Positions 1-8,460 are shown, numbered from the stretch's first letter. The stretch: DNA of 40,915 bases from Pseudomonadota bacterium (GCA_021805665.1 JAJZEV010000237.1:1-40915), one strand, 5' to 3'. Translations and numbers: made by a program. Notes: a model not told the origin generated them from the letters alone.

Positions 1-777
1 GCCTACGATATGTGGAACGCGAACATCGCTCGGTACATGGAAGTAACCGGCACGCCGGGGATTATTTCGTGCCAGAACGCGGCCCTGGCGCTGCCTCTGG
101 CATTCGATCCGGGCGACCGCTGGGAATACGGCATTTCTATCGATTGGGTGGGCAAGGCGGTCGAGGCGGTGTCCGGCAAGACGCTGGATCGATACATGCA
201 AGACAATCTTCTGGCGCCGCTGGGCATGACCGATACGGGGTTCAAGATCGGCGACGCGCAGCGCCAGCGTCTGGCCAGGATCCATGCGCGCGGCCCCGAG
301 GGGCTGGTGTCCACCGACACCGAAATTCCGCAATCGCCGGAGTTTCACATGGGCGGCGGCGGTTTGTATTCGACCGTGGGCGATTATCTGAAGTTTGCCC
401 AGACGATCATGCATGGCGGCATACTGAATGGCGTTCGGGTGCTGCGCCCGGAAACCGTTGCGGCGATGTCGCGGAACAATATGGGCGATCTGGTGTGCAA
501 CCCGATGAAGACCGCCATTCCCCGGGCGACGAACGATGTCGATTTCGTCGATGGCATGAAGTGGGGGCTTAGCTTCCTGATCAATCCCGAACCGATGCCC
601 GGGGGGCGTTCCGCCGGCAGCCTCGCCTGGGCCGGTCTGGCGAATTCCTATTACTGGATCGACCCGGTGCGCAAGCTCGCCGGGGTTTATGCCACGCAGG
701 TCTTGCCGTTCTACGACGCGAAAGCGGTCGCGGCGTTCACGGCGTTCGAATCGGCCGTGTACGCCGCTACCGCTTAG
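1..777 (+). CDS. Serine hydrolase, class C beta-lactamase fold (5' partial)
   Basis: The reading frame is open from the first base, so the N-terminus, including the expected S-x-x-K nucleophile motif, lies upstream of the window. The visible 258 residues match the C-terminal two thirds of the beta-lactamase/esterase (EstB-like) family. Signs are a YGIS segment followed by an amphipathic 'GKAVEAVSGKTL' helix where the family has its Y-x-N motif, a 'PLGMTDTGF' segment, a GGGGLYST loop, and 'WAGLANSYYWIDP' near the end where the family has its H/W-x-G strand. Such enzymes hydrolyse esters, amides or peptides; the substrate cannot be told from sequence. Its stop overlaps the stop of the convergent DUF2442 gene by four bases. 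Fold assignment is firm; substrate is unknown. Confidence 0.9.
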   Translation, partial: AYDMWNANIARYMEVTGTPGIISCQNAALALPLAFDPGDRWEYGISIDWVGKAVEAVSGKTLDRYMQDNLLAPLGMTDTGFKIGDAQRQRLARIHARGPEGLVSTDTEIPQSPEFHMGGGGLYSTVGDYLKFAQTIMHGGILNGVRVLRPETVAAMSRNNMGDLVCNPMKTAIPRATNDVDFVDGMKWGLSFLINPEPMPGGRSAGSLAWAGLANSYYWIDPVRKLAGVYATQVLPFYDAKAVAAFTAFESAVYAATA

Positions 778-1037
778 CCCGGTAGCCCGTTCGGGAACGC
801 AACCCGACGGAGGAAATCGGCCGAATAGTCGATTTCCTCCGGCCAGGTGATGCCTGCCCCATCGGGCAAAAGCACCATCGTGGCCGCGAAAATGTCGCCC
901 TCGCGCAGCGGGGTGAACCAGCCGCCCCGATCGATGATCGGCAGAAAATCGATGGTGCCGGACACACCGTCGCTCCAGGAGATGGCGACGGTGTGATCCG
1001 GATAGGCGACGGCGGCCGCGATCTCGAAAAGCCTCAT
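774..1037 (-). CDS. DUF2442-like small protein
   Basis: This 87-residue protein resembles the DUF2442 family: an N-terminal beta strand with 'VAISWSDGVSGTIDF', a central 'REGDIF' segment, and a 'GAGITWPEEIDYSADFL' end, the usual place of the family's tryptophan and acidic pair. The molecular function of DUF2442 is not established; members often lie beside toxin-antitoxin-type DUF4160 genes, but no such partner is seen here. Its ATG overlaps the TGA of the upstream SDR gene (ATGA), so the two are probably translated together. A conserved catalytic motif is not evident. Confidence 0.8.
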   Translation of the reverse strand: MRLFEIAAAVAYPDHTVAISWSDGVSGTIDFLPIIDRGGWFTPLREGDIFAATMVLLPDGAGITWPEEIDYSADFLRRVAFPNGLPG

Positions 1038-1810
1038 TGCACCATGCGCGTTGCCCGCCCGGCGGTCAGGCCGCCGTCGATCACCAGTTCCGATCCGGTC
1101 ACATGGCTGGACAGGTCGGAGGCCAGGAACAGGATGCCATCGGCGATTTCCGAAGCCTCGCCGGCCTTACCCAGCGGGACGGTGGCGGCGGCCATCGCGT
1201 ACGGGTCGATCGGGGCGTTCGACCGAGCGGGGATTTTGGTCCAGATCGGGGTGGCGATGATGCCGGGATGGACGGAGTTGACCCGGATGCCGTCTCCCTC
1301 CTGTGCGCACTCAAGTGCCATCGACTTGGCGAACAGCCGCACCGCGCCCTTGCTGGCGCTGTAGCCGGCCAATCCAACAGAACCGCGCAGCCCGGCGATG
1401 GACGACAACATGATGATCGACCCGCCGTTGCCGGCGCGGCGCATCGCCGGGATGCAGTACTTGACCGACAGGAAGACGCCATCGACGTTGATCGCCATCT
1501 GCCGGCGCCAGTCCTTCAATGACATGTCGATGGCGGTGCCCATGATGCCGATGCCGGCATTGGCGACCATGATGTCCAGCCGTCCGAGTTTCTCGGCCGC
1601 TGCGATAACGGCGGGCCAACCGTCTTCCTCGGACACGTCCAGGTGCAGGTACACCGCGCCCAGTTCCTCGGCCAGCGCCAGACCGGCGGTGTCGTCGATA
1701 TCGGTCAGGACCAGTTTCGCGCCCTCCCGCGCCAGCGTGCGGGCTGTCGCCGCGCCGATTCCGGACGCCGCACCCGTGATGATGCCGACCTTGCCTTCGA
1801 GAAGTGCCAT
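1034..1810 (-). CDS. SDR family NAD(P)-dependent oxidoreductase
   Basis: A 258-residue classical short-chain dehydrogenase/reductase. The cofactor motif TGAASGIG is at residues 12-19, ANAG at 83-86, and the catalytic Ser137, Tyr150 and Lys154 (YSASK) are all present. An aspartate at the end of the second strand (LTDIDD, about residue 37) favours NAD(H) over NADP(H). The C-terminal 'SSHVTGSELVIDGGLTAG' is typical of hydroxysteroid, cyclohexanol or 3-oxoacyl reductase-like members, so the substrate is some secondary alcohol or ketone that I cannot specify. A good AGGAAAC ribosome-binding site precedes the ATG. It is first in a two-gene unit with the DUF2442 gene. Confidence 0.93.
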   Translation of the reverse strand: MALLEGKVGIITGAASGIGAATARTLAREGAKLVLTDIDDTAGLALAEELGAVYLHLDVSEEDGWPAVIAAAEKLGRLDIMVANAGIGIMGTAIDMSLKDWRRQMAINVDGVFLSVKYCIPAMRRAGNGGSIIMLSSIAGLRGSVGLAGYSASKGAVRLFAKSMALECAQEGDGIRVNSVHPGIIATPIWTKIPARSNAPIDPYAMAAATVPLGKAGEASEIADGILFLASDLSSHVTGSELVIDGGLTAGRATRMVQ

Positions 1811-2032
1811 TGTTTCCTCCGTTTCTATGTGCGGGAACGATATTCACACCGCTTGGTGTTGGTTCCAAGGGCTGAGGAGGCAAAACCGGGTTAGCCCGTC
1901 ACGTCCCTGTGCCGGGCGCAACCGGCGGCGGCCCGCACGCGGCGATGCCGCGGAGCCGGAACGGCAACCCCCAGCCCGCGCATCCGCCCTATGATGCCGG
2001 CGATAGCGGCGCCTATCGACCCGCGCGTCCCG

Positions 2033-2638
2033 CTAGCGGGCATCCTCCGGGTCGGCATAGGGTTCCGCCGGGGTACCGCGCACGCCCGCAGGGCGGTGGC
2101 GCGGTTCGGTTTGGCGCCGGGTGAATTCCGGCGCGATCTCCGCCAGTTCAAGGAATATGTCGCATTGGCGACGCAGTTCGTCTGCCACCATCGGCGGGCT
2201 GGTGCGCACGGAAGAAACGACGGACACCCGAACGCCCTTGCGCTGCACAGCCTCGATCAGACGGCGGAAATCGGAGTCGCCGCTGAACAACACGATGTGA
2301 TCGATCTTGTCGGCGAGTTCCAGCATGTCCACCGCGATCTCGATGTCCATGTTGCCTTTTACCCGGCGGCGGCCGGCGGCGTCGGTGAATTCCTTGGCCG
2401 GCTTGGTCACCAGCGCATACCCGTTATAAGCCAGCCAGTCGGTCAACGGCTTCAGCGGCGAGTATTCCTCCGTCTCCAGCACCGCGGAGTAATAGTACGC
2501 TCGGATGACATTCGCCTTTTTGCGGAAATATTCCAGCAAATTGCGGTAATCGACATCGAAACCCAGATTACGCGAGGCGGAGTAAAGATTGGCACCGTCG
2601 ATAAAAAGAGCGACACGTTCGTTCGGCAGAAAAGGCAT
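2033..2638 (-). CDS. NYN domain protein (LabA/DUF88-like)
   Basis: This 201-residue protein has the NYN (PIN-like) fold of the LabA/DUF88 family. 'ALFIDGANLYS' near residues 10-20 carries the first metal-binding Asp14, and 'HIVLFSGDSDFRRLI' carries the second acidic cluster. A proline- and arginine-rich tail of about 30 residues follows. NYN proteins are predicted metal-dependent RNases related to PIN domains, and some act in RNA processing or circadian gene regulation; the target here is unknown. The gene is divergent from folK, with 80 bp between starts, and probably shares a regulatory region with it. Confidence 0.9.
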   Translation of the reverse strand: MPFLPNERVALFIDGANLYSASRNLGFDVDYRNLLEYFRKKANVIRAYYYSAVLETEEYSPLKPLTDWLAYNGYALVTKPAKEFTDAAGRRRVKGNMDIEIAVDMLELADKIDHIVLFSGDSDFRRLIEAVQRKGVRVSVVSSVRTSPPMVADELRRQCDIFLELAEIAPEFTRRQTEPRHRPAGVRGTPAEPYADPEDAR

Positions 2639-2674
2639 CGGCTTTAACCCTGCGGAAATGGTTGAAAATATATT

Positions 2675-2688
2675 GGGCGGAAACGCCC
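2675..2688. repeat. Small perfect hairpin between NYN gene and folK
   Basis: GGGCG-GAAA-CGCCC: a five-base-pair perfect stem with a GNRA-type tetraloop (read on the + strand). It lies next to the AT-rich TATATT stretch between the two divergent genes. It may be an operator or a leader hairpin; no function is shown. Confidence 0.4.
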
Positions 2689-2718
2689 GGCTAAATCGGA
2701 ACGGCGATCACTAAGGCC

Positions 2719-3270
2719 ATGAGACAAATTTGTGAACATAGAAACGGTAGGGCCACAGTGGGCGGCTGTATAGTCCTGATCGCTGTAGGAGCCAATTTGC
2801 CCGCTCCGGATGGCACCCCAGCACTTGAAACCTGCCGGCGTGCGGTCGCGATGCTGGGCGGTCTGCCGGGGTTGCGCCTGAACGGCGTGTCCCGCTGGTT
2901 TGCCACCGCCCCGATTCCTGCTTCGGACCAGCCTGATTACGTCAACGGCGTCGCCGCCTTGCTGGCGGAACCGGGGCAGACAGTCGATCCGGCGGTGCTG
3001 CTGGGGCATCTGATGGACATCGAGGCGCGTTGCGGCCGGCAGCGCGGCGTTCCCAACGCGGCCCGGACACTGGACCTGGATATCATTGCCATCGGGTCGA
3101 TGGTGCGGTCCGAACCCGATCCGGTCCTGCCCCATCCGCGCGCACATTTGCGGGCGTTCGTGCTGGCGCCGCTGGCCGATGTCGCACCCGATTGGGTGCA
3201 TCCCGTGTCGGGGCGGACGGCAGGGCAGATGCTGGTGGATTTGCCGGAGCAGGCAATCCGCGTGCTTTGA
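2719..3270 (+). CDS. folK: 2-amino-4-hydroxy-6-hydroxymethyldihydropteridine diphosphokinase (HPPK)
   Basis: HPPK transfers pyrophosphate from ATP to 6-hydroxymethyl-7,8-dihydropterin, the step before dihydropteroate synthase in folate synthesis, in the cytoplasm. The N-terminal 'VGANLPAPDGTP' and 'RWFATAPIPASDQPDYVNGVA' segments (each a family signature) and 'NAARTLDLDIIAIG', holding the Mg-binding Asp pair, are all present. 'HPRAHLRAFVLAPLADVAPDW' ends the domain. The given start adds about 17 residues before the first strand; a GTG at 2758, starting just ahead of the first strand, is a likely alternative. folP and folB are not adjacent, so folK stands alone here. Confidence 0.92.
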   Translation: MRQICEHRNGRATVGGCIVLIAVGANLPAPDGTPALETCRRAVAMLGGLPGLRLNGVSRWFATAPIPASDQPDYVNGVAALLAEPGQTVDPAVLLGHLMDIEARCGRQRGVPNAARTLDLDIIAIGSMVRSEPDPVLPHPRAHLRAFVLAPLADVAPDWVHPVSGRTAGQMLVDLPEQAIRVL

Positions 3271-3356
3271 CGGTTCATCGACCGGCGGGCGCCGCCTCGA
3301 TACCGGTTTGTAAGTTTTCTCCGGTATCATCACGATGTAACACCACTGGACGCCCA

Positions 3357-4610
3357 ATGGCCGATCGCGTTCATGACCAATCGCGGCTTGGCTGGCTCGA
3401 CGGCCTGCGCGGATTTGCCGCGATGCAGGTCGTGCTGATGCACTATGTCTTCGCCTTCCTTCCGGCAGTGGCGATGACATATCCGCTGCCTGTCGGCGAA
3501 CTGGGCGCGGCGGGTCTTGCAGGTATTCCGCTGGTTTATGCCTACGACGGACATTCCGCGGTTTATCTCTTTTTCATCATGAGCGGCGTTGTCCTGACAC
3601 GGGCTTTCTCTTCGGACATATTTTGCTGTCCTCCGGCGATACTGCGCAGGCTGATCCGCCTTGGACTGCCGATGTCCGCGGCAATCGTGTTGGCAGCGGC
3701 CCTTTTTATGGTGCTGCCCGACGCCCACGCCGTTGCGGGCGCACGCTCCGGCTCGGCTTGGTTCAGAAACATCGGCCCGGGCGCAATCTCGGTTTACACG
3801 GTCGTCCATCAGATCGTGTTCGAGGGGTTGTTGACCGGCTACGGCACATCCAGCCTGCTGCCCGTCTGGCTACGCTGGCCGGTCACCCTGACACCGCTGT
3901 CGCTTGGGTTCGACGTACCGCTGTGGACGCTGCATATCGAATTTTTCGGCTCGTTGCTGATCATGCTGCTGGTGGCGTTGAGAGCAGGCGCAAGCCGCGG
4001 GGCATACAGGGCGATTTGCGTGATTCTGGGGTGCGTCTTGGTTCTCAGCCCGTTGGTCATGTTCGTCGCCGGGCACCTGGCCGCCGACGGTTTGCGGCAT
4101 CGTGCCCAGCGGCCTCGTCGCGCGCTGGCGGGTTCTGCCCTTTTGGTTGCCGGCATCCTGCTTTGCAGCGTGAAAACGATCTCCCCGGTCGCAGCGGTTT
4201 GGACGTTGCTGCCGTCGCCGTTGCTTGGACTCCCTGGCGATGCTGGCGTCTTGCAGTCAATGACCGGGGCGTTACTGGTCTTCGCCGGACTGGATTGGCT
4301 GCCTGCCGCGCAACGGCTTCTCGACAGCCCGGCGCCTCGGTGGCTGGGGAAAATTTCGTTCAGCCTGTACCTGACCCACTACCCGGTTCTGGCCACCGGT
4401 GTCGCGCTGGGGTTCAACCGGCTTGGCGACTCCCTGCCATATGATATCCGCATCGCGATCACAGGTGCCGCCGGACTGGCGGTCAGTCTGGCGATCGCCG
4501 TGCTGTTCGAGCGTTGGGTCGATCGCCCGTCTATCGCGCTGAGCCGAACCGTTGCCAATCGCTTCGCCGAACCCGCGCTGGCCCGCCGGCTTAAGCCGGT
4601 CGCCGGCTAG
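3357..4610 (+). CDS. Acyltransferase 3 family membrane protein
   Basis: A 417-residue integral membrane acyltransferase (OafA/NodX/ExoZ type). The opening 'LGWLDGLRGFAAMQVVLMHY' carries the family's conserved Arg and His in the first helix, and 'ISFSLYLTHYPVL' near the C-terminus is the second signature. About ten hydrophobic helices can be traced. Members transfer acetyl or other acyl groups to cell-surface polysaccharide, lipids or peptides. The open frame reaches upstream to 3030, into folK, but the ATG at 3357 begins directly before the family N-terminus, so I choose that start. Its stop overlaps the stop of the convergent acyl-CoA dehydrogenase gene. The acceptor is unknown. Confidence 0.9.
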   Translation: MADRVHDQSRLGWLDGLRGFAAMQVVLMHYVFAFLPAVAMTYPLPVGELGAAGLAGIPLVYAYDGHSAVYLFFIMSGVVLTRAFSSDIFCCPPAILRRLIRLGLPMSAAIVLAAALFMVLPDAHAVAGARSGSAWFRNIGPGAISVYTVVHQIVFEGLLTGYGTSSLLPVWLRWPVTLTPLSLGFDVPLWTLHIEFFGSLLIMLLVALRAGASRGAYRAICVILGCVLVLSPLVMFVAGHLAADGLRHRAQRPRRALAGSALLVAGILLCSVKTISPVAAVWTLLPSPLLGLPGDAGVLQSMTGALLVFAGLDWLPAAQRLLDSPAPRWLGKISFSLYLTHYPVLATGVALGFNRLGDSLPYDIRIAITGAAGLAVSLAIAVLFERWVDRPSIALSRTVANRFAEPALARRLKPVAG

Positions 4611-5665
4611 TCTTCGTCCGACTCAGGCGCCAGCGAGCGGAACCGCGCGCGGTGCAGCGCGGCCGATCCAAGGGATGGCGCCAGCACCATCGTCTTGCGT
4701 AGAAACAACCCCGGATCGGCGGCGTCGGTGTAGCCAATTCCGCCGTGCAACTGGATACATCCGCGCGTCACCAGACTGGCTGCGTCGGAGGCCCGGGCCT
4801 TGGCACGCGATACCGCGGCCATGCGCGTAGCCCGATCCGTTGCGGTATCCTGGATCAGTGCCCCGGCTTCGACCGTCGCGCGGGTCAGCGCGATCTGAAT
4901 CTTCAAATCCGCGGATCGGTGCTGCAGGGCCTGGAAGGAGCCGATTTTCTTGCCGAACTGCTCGCGGGTGCGCAGATACTCCATCGTGATCCCGAACACC
5001 CGGTCCATCGCACCCAGCAAGTAGGCGCTGGTCGCCATGATCGCGGTTTCCAGGGCCGGCTCCGCATCGCCAGCGATGGCTTCGGCGGACGCGCCATTCA
5101 GCACCAATGTGCCTGTATTCCCGCCATCTTGGGTCTGGGTCAGGTCCAGATGCACACCGGGTGCGTCGCGTTCCACCAGCGCCAGGCCGCTTTTCGTGGT
5201 GACCAGAAACGCGTCGGCCCCGGCCGCCATGCCGACGAACAGCTTCTTGCCGGTGACCTTGCCATCCGACAGTGTCGTTCCCCCGGCCGCCACGTCCAGG
5301 CTGTGCGGCGCTTCCTGCCATGCCGGCAGCACGATCCGGTCGCCCGACAACACCGCATCCAGCCGATCCGCCGGCAACAGCGCGGCTGCCATTGCCGCGC
5401 CGATCAGCGGTTCCGGCACGAGCGAAGCCCCGAGTTCCTCCGCCAGAGCGCAGAATTCGCTGACACCCAGGCCCGACCCGCCCGCATCCTCGGGGATCGT
5501 CAGGCCCAGCCAGCCCATCTGGCACATTTCGCGGAACACCGTTCGGTCGAACCCCGGTTCGGTGAACCGCAGCGCCCGGATGCGGCGAAAATCCCCGGTG
5601 CGCGGCGCGATGCCGGCCGCGCTGTCGCGGATCATGCGCAGGCTTTCGCCGCGATCCTCGGTCAT
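4607..5665 (-). CDS. Acyl-CoA dehydrogenase family protein
   Basis: A 352-residue flavoprotein of the acyl-CoA dehydrogenase family. The N-terminal helical domain holds 'GWLGLTIPEDAGGSGLG' (51-67), the middle beta domain spans about 110-200, and the C-terminal helical domain holds 'YLRTREQFGKKIGSFQALQH' (230-249) and 'LHGGIGYTD' (306-314). It would oxidise an acyl-CoA to the 2-enoyl-CoA. The shortish length is typical of the smaller partner in two-subunit acyl-CoA dehydrogenases, but no second subunit is next door. It is last in an operon after the two CoA-transferase subunits, 16 bp downstream. The frame extends further upstream, but ATG 5665 avoids overlap and gives a family-like N-terminus. 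Confidence 0.9.
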   Translation of the reverse strand: MTEDRGESLRMIRDSAAGIAPRTGDFRRIRALRFTEPGFDRTVFREMCQMGWLGLTIPEDAGGSGLGVSEFCALAEELGASLVPEPLIGAAMAAALLPADRLDAVLSGDRIVLPAWQEAPHSLDVAAGGTTLSDGKVTGKKLFVGMAAGADAFLVTTKSGLALVERDAPGVHLDLTQTQDGGNTGTLVLNGASAEAIAGDAEPALETAIMATSAYLLGAMDRVFGITMEYLRTREQFGKKIGSFQALQHRSADLKIQIALTRATVEAGALIQDTATDRATRMAAVSRAKARASDAASLVTRGCIQLHGGIGYTDAADPGLFLRKTMVLAPSLGSAALHRARFRSLAPESDED

Positions 5666-5681
5666 GGGTGCGGCTCCGCGA

Positions 5682-6344
5682 TCAGGCCGGAAGGTGCAGT
5701 TTGGCCTCGGTGCGGGCTTGCAGGTCGTCGAACGACAGGCCGGGCGCCATGCCCAGGACCACGAACCCACGATCCGTCACGTCAAGCGTCGCGAGGTTGG
5801 TGTAAACCCGCTTGACCGCGCCGGGCGCGGTCAGCGGATACGTGCATTTCGTCACCAGCTTCGCGCTGCCGTCCTTGGCGGTGTGTTCCATCAGCACCCA
5901 AAGCCGTTTGGCACCGGCCGCGAGGTCCATCGCGCCGCCCACGGCGGGGGCGGTGTCGTTCTCGCTGGTCGCCCAGTTGGCGATGTCGCCGTTGTCGGCG
6001 ACCTGGAACGCGCCCAGCACACACAGATCCAGATGTCCACCGCGGATCATCGAGAAGCTGTCGGCGTGGTGGCAGAAGCTGCCGCCGGCGCGCATCGTGA
6101 CGTATTGCTTGCCGGCATTGATCAGCCAGGGCTCGATCTTGTCCTTCTCCGGTGCCGGGCCCATGCCCAGCACGCCGTTTTCGGAGTGGAAGATCACCTC
6201 CCGGTCCATCGGCACGTAGTCGGAAATCATGGTCGGGATGCCGATACCCAGGTTGACATACCAACCCTCCGGGATGTCGGAGGCGGCGCGCTGCGCCATC
6301 TGCTGGCGGCTGAACGGCTTGAAGGCGAGTTCGGTGGCGGACAT
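5682..6344 (-). CDS. 3-oxoacid CoA-transferase subunit B (SCOT/PcaJ type)
   Basis: A 220-residue beta subunit of a family I CoA-transferase. 'VNLGIGIPT' (30-38) and 'SENGVLGMGP' contain the catalytic Glu55, which forms the glutamyl-CoA thioester. 'GGHLDLCVLGAFQV' and the 'GAMDLAAGAKRLWVLMEHT' block are family signatures. With subunit A it would move CoA from succinyl-CoA to a 3-oxoacid such as acetoacetate or 3-oxoadipate. No other beta-ketoadipate genes are near, so the scoB and pcaJ names cannot be separated. It follows subunit A by 16 bp. I start at MSATEL (6344) rather than further upstream, where the frame would overlap subunit A. Confidence 0.93.
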   Translation of the reverse strand: MSATELAFKPFSRQQMAQRAASDIPEGWYVNLGIGIPTMISDYVPMDREVIFHSENGVLGMGPAPEKDKIEPWLINAGKQYVTMRAGGSFCHHADSFSMIRGGHLDLCVLGAFQVADNGDIANWATSENDTAPAVGGAMDLAAGAKRLWVLMEHTAKDGSAKLVTKCTYPLTAPGAVKRVYTNLATLDVTDRGFVVLGMAPGLSFDDLQARTEAKLHLPA

Positions 6345-6360
6345 TTTCAGGGTCTCCTGA

Positions 6361-7044
6361 TCAAAAGCCGGAAGGGTCGCCATAGGGGACGTGCAGCACA
6401 CGGTCCACGAAGATGCCGGGGGTCACGACATGGTCGGGGTCGATCTGTCCCAGGTCCCGGATGTGCTGGCTTTGCACGATGGTCAGGGCGGAGGCCATGG
6501 CGCAGATCGGGTTGAAATTCCGGCCGGCCTGCTTGTAGGTCAGGTTGCCCCAGCGATCGGCCTCCCACGCTTCCACCAGACCGATGTCGCCATGCAGCGC
6601 CTGTTCCAGGATGTAGGTGCGACCGTCGATCTCCCGGTGTTCCTTGCCGACGGCCATCTTGGTGCCGACGCCGGTGGCGGTGAAGAACGCCGGCACGCCG
6701 GCACCCGCCGCGCGCATGCGTTCTGCCAGGGTGCCTTGGGGAACGATTTCCAGCTCGATCTTGCCGGCGCGGTACAGGGTTTCGAACACCACGGGGTCGG
6801 AGCTGCGCGGGAACGAGCAGACGATTTTGCGGACCCGCCCGAGTTCCATCAGCCGGGCGAGGCCGACATGACCGGCACCGGCATTGTTGCAGGCCACGGT
6901 CAGGTCCTTGGCGCCGTGTTCGATCAGCCCGTCGATCAAGGCGTTAGGCTGGCCCACCGAACCGAAGCCGCCGAGGAGGACGACGGACCCATCTTTGATG
7001 CCGGCCATGGCGTCGGCCATGGACTGGACGATCTTGTCGATCAT
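6361..7044 (-). CDS. 3-oxoacid CoA-transferase subunit A (SCOT/PcaI type)
   Basis: A 227-residue alpha subunit of a family I CoA-transferase. 'GGFGSVGQPNALI' (25-37) is the CoA-transferase 1 signature. 'VACNNAGAGHVGLARL' and 'EIVPQGTLAERMRAAGAGVPAFFTATGVGT' (split across about residues 99-128) are typical of the PcaI/ScoA group. The heterodimer activates a 3-oxoacid at the expense of succinyl-CoA. It is first in the operon, with subunit B and an acyl-CoA dehydrogenase behind it. Together these suggest breakdown of a short-chain or branched acid to acetyl-CoA; the exact acid is not fixed by sequence. Confidence 0.93.
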   Translation of the reverse strand: MIDKIVQSMADAMAGIKDGSVVLLGGFGSVGQPNALIDGLIEHGAKDLTVACNNAGAGHVGLARLMELGRVRKIVCSFPRSSDPVVFETLYRAGKIELEIVPQGTLAERMRAAGAGVPAFFTATGVGTKMAVGKEHREIDGRTYILEQALHGDIGLVEAWEADRWGNLTYKQAGRNFNPICAMASALTIVQSQHIRDLGQIDPDHVVTPGIFVDRVLHVPYGDPSGF

Positions 7045-7123
7045 GCGAGGCGTTTCCTGAAAGCGCGATTATCCATCCGGTTTAGCGCCGGCAGGCGGAT
7101 GTGCCAAGGGCGGGGCGGCGGTG

Positions 7124-7942
7124 TTACCCGGGCGGCGGCGTTTCCTCGTCAGCGACCACCTTGAAACTGACCAGCGTATTGGGCCCGAACGTGTTGCTGA
7201 TGGGAACATCCACCGCGTCGCGCCCGCGCGCGATCAGCACCCGGCCGAACAGCGGCTTGTTGTTGCGCGGATCGAACGTGTGCCACTCGCCGCCCAGATA
7301 CGCTTCGAACCAGCCGGCGAAATCCATCAGTGAGTGCGGGGGCGGCACGCCGATGTCGCTCAGGTAGCCGGTGCAGTAGCGGGCGGGGATGTTCATGCAG
7401 CGGGTGAATGCCACCGCCAGATGGGCGTAATCGCGGCAGACGCCGGTCTTTTCGTTAAACACCTCCCGGGCGGTCTTGGTCGAACGGGCGGCCATGTAGT
7501 CGAATTTGATGTGGTTATGTACGAAGTCGCAGATGGCTTGAACCCTGGCCCACCCGGGCGGGGTGTGGCCGAACAGCGCCCACGCCGTTTCCGACAGGCT
7601 GTCGGTTTCGCAGTAGCGGCTGCCGAGCAGGAAAACCAGGGCATCGTCGGGGAGGTCCTGGACGGGATGCTGGCGGGCGGATGGCACGCTGGGGTCCGGC
7701 AGGCCGGCGTCGTTGACGACGGCAGTGCTGGCGATCCGGGTCCGCCCGGCGGGTGCGACGATCCGGCTGCACCAGTTGCCGAAGGAGTCATGATAGGCAT
7801 GGACCGGAAGCGCCGGCTCTGTCACCAGATGATCTGGCACGACGATATCGGCGACTCGGGAATGGTGGACGTGCAGCATGAGCACCATCGGCGTCGGTTG
7901 GACGCAGTCATAGACGATTTCGTAGCCGACTCGGATCTGCAT
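7124..7942 (-). CDS. Transglutaminase-like cysteine protease family protein
   Basis: A 272-residue transglutaminase-superfamily protein. An N-terminal beta-rich domain (about 1-110) precedes the catalytic core, with nucleophile Cys169 in TGVCRDYAHL and a 'WHTFDPRNN' motif holding His221 and Asp224. No signal peptide is visible, so it is probably cytoplasmic. Bacterial members are thought to be peptidases or amide hydrolases rather than cross-linkers. The position where many relatives carry the catalytic His ('MDFxAWFEAYL') reads Phe-Ala-Gly-Trp here, so His221 may serve instead; this needs a structure-based alignment. I choose ATG 7942 over an upstream ATG at 7960. The gene is divergent from the small gene at 8022. 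Confidence 0.87.
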   Translation of the reverse strand: MQIRVGYEIVYDCVQPTPMVLMLHVHHSRVADIVVPDHLVTEPALPVHAYHDSFGNWCSRIVAPAGRTRIASTAVVNDAGLPDPSVPSARQHPVQDLPDDALVFLLGSRYCETDSLSETAWALFGHTPPGWARVQAICDFVHNHIKFDYMAARSTKTAREVFNEKTGVCRDYAHLAVAFTRCMNIPARYCTGYLSDIGVPPPHSLMDFAGWFEAYLGGEWHTFDPRNNKPLFGRVLIARGRDAVDVPISNTFGPNTLVSFKVVADEETPPPG

Positions 7943-8021
7943 GCTATATCCTTGTTGCAAAACGGGTTTTGGTCCAGGCGTGTGGTTTGGGCTGCGGTAT
8001 TTAGATTAGGAAAACGCATTC

Positions 8022-8270
8022 ATGGCGCGTGAGACTCTTTATCTCGTGCAGGCATTCAAGTCCGGCAAAGGCACGCGATTGACGGCCGATACCCCGGTTC
8101 GCTGCCGCTCTTTGGAAGTCGCCCGCAAACGTGCCGAGGATTTGGTTGCCGTGCGCGCCGGCGTGGTGGCGTTTTCAACCTCGGGCGATGCGGAACTGGG
8201 AGACTACGACGACGAGCCAACCATCATATTCAAGGCTGGACGGCTTCCCGCTGCGTTCGAAGAGGCATGA
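8022..8270 (+). CDS. Small protein of unknown function (82 aa)
   Basis: I do not recognise this 82-residue protein. It begins with a strand-like 'ETLYLVQAF', has a helix with 'ARKRAEDLVAVRAGVVAFS', and ends with an acidic 'ELGDYDDEPTIIFKAG' strand. It looks like a compact alpha/beta fold without signal peptide, cysteine or metal motif. An AGGAAAA site lies about ten bases before the ATG, and codon use is like that of its neighbours, so it is very likely a real gene. It is divergent from the transglutaminase-like gene with 79 bp between, and it opens a run of four small uncharacterised genes. Confidence 0.75.
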   Translation: MARETLYLVQAFKSGKGTRLTADTPVRCRSLEVARKRAEDLVAVRAGVVAFSTSGDAELGDYDDEPTIIFKAGRLPAAFEEA

Positions 8271-8304
8271 GAGGCGGAGGCTGGATAAGCTTGTAACCGC
8301 CATT

Positions 8305-8460
8305 TCAGCTCTTTTTCCCATAGAGGTTAAACAGGGCCTCCGCCAGGGGGTAGATCATGCCGGTCTTGTATTTTCGCGAAATCATGCGCAAGTAGGCGAT
8401 GGATTCGTGCGGTGTTTCGCCGCGTGCTTGTCTCGGACAGCCCCTGTCGTCAGCCTGGAC
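8305..8460 (-). pseudogene. Possible gene remnant or unannotated small gene
   Basis: On the minus strand, the last 35 or so codons before the TGA at 8305-8307 read like real protein ('ESIAYLRMISRKYKTGMIY', then 'PLAEALFNLYGKKS') with high GC at third positions. No ATG, GTG or TTG with a ribosome-binding site lies at a sensible distance upstream in this frame. The only internal starts would give 26-28 residues. It may be the 3' remnant of a broken gene, or a small gene with an unusual start. The function is not recognisable. It occupies much of the 286-bp gap between two small forward genes. Confidence 0.3.

Noticed and set aside
1891..2151. Minus-strand frame of 86 codons near the NYN gene end
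   Set aside because: It is Arg/Pro-rich, overlaps the NYN gene, and has no ribosome-binding site.
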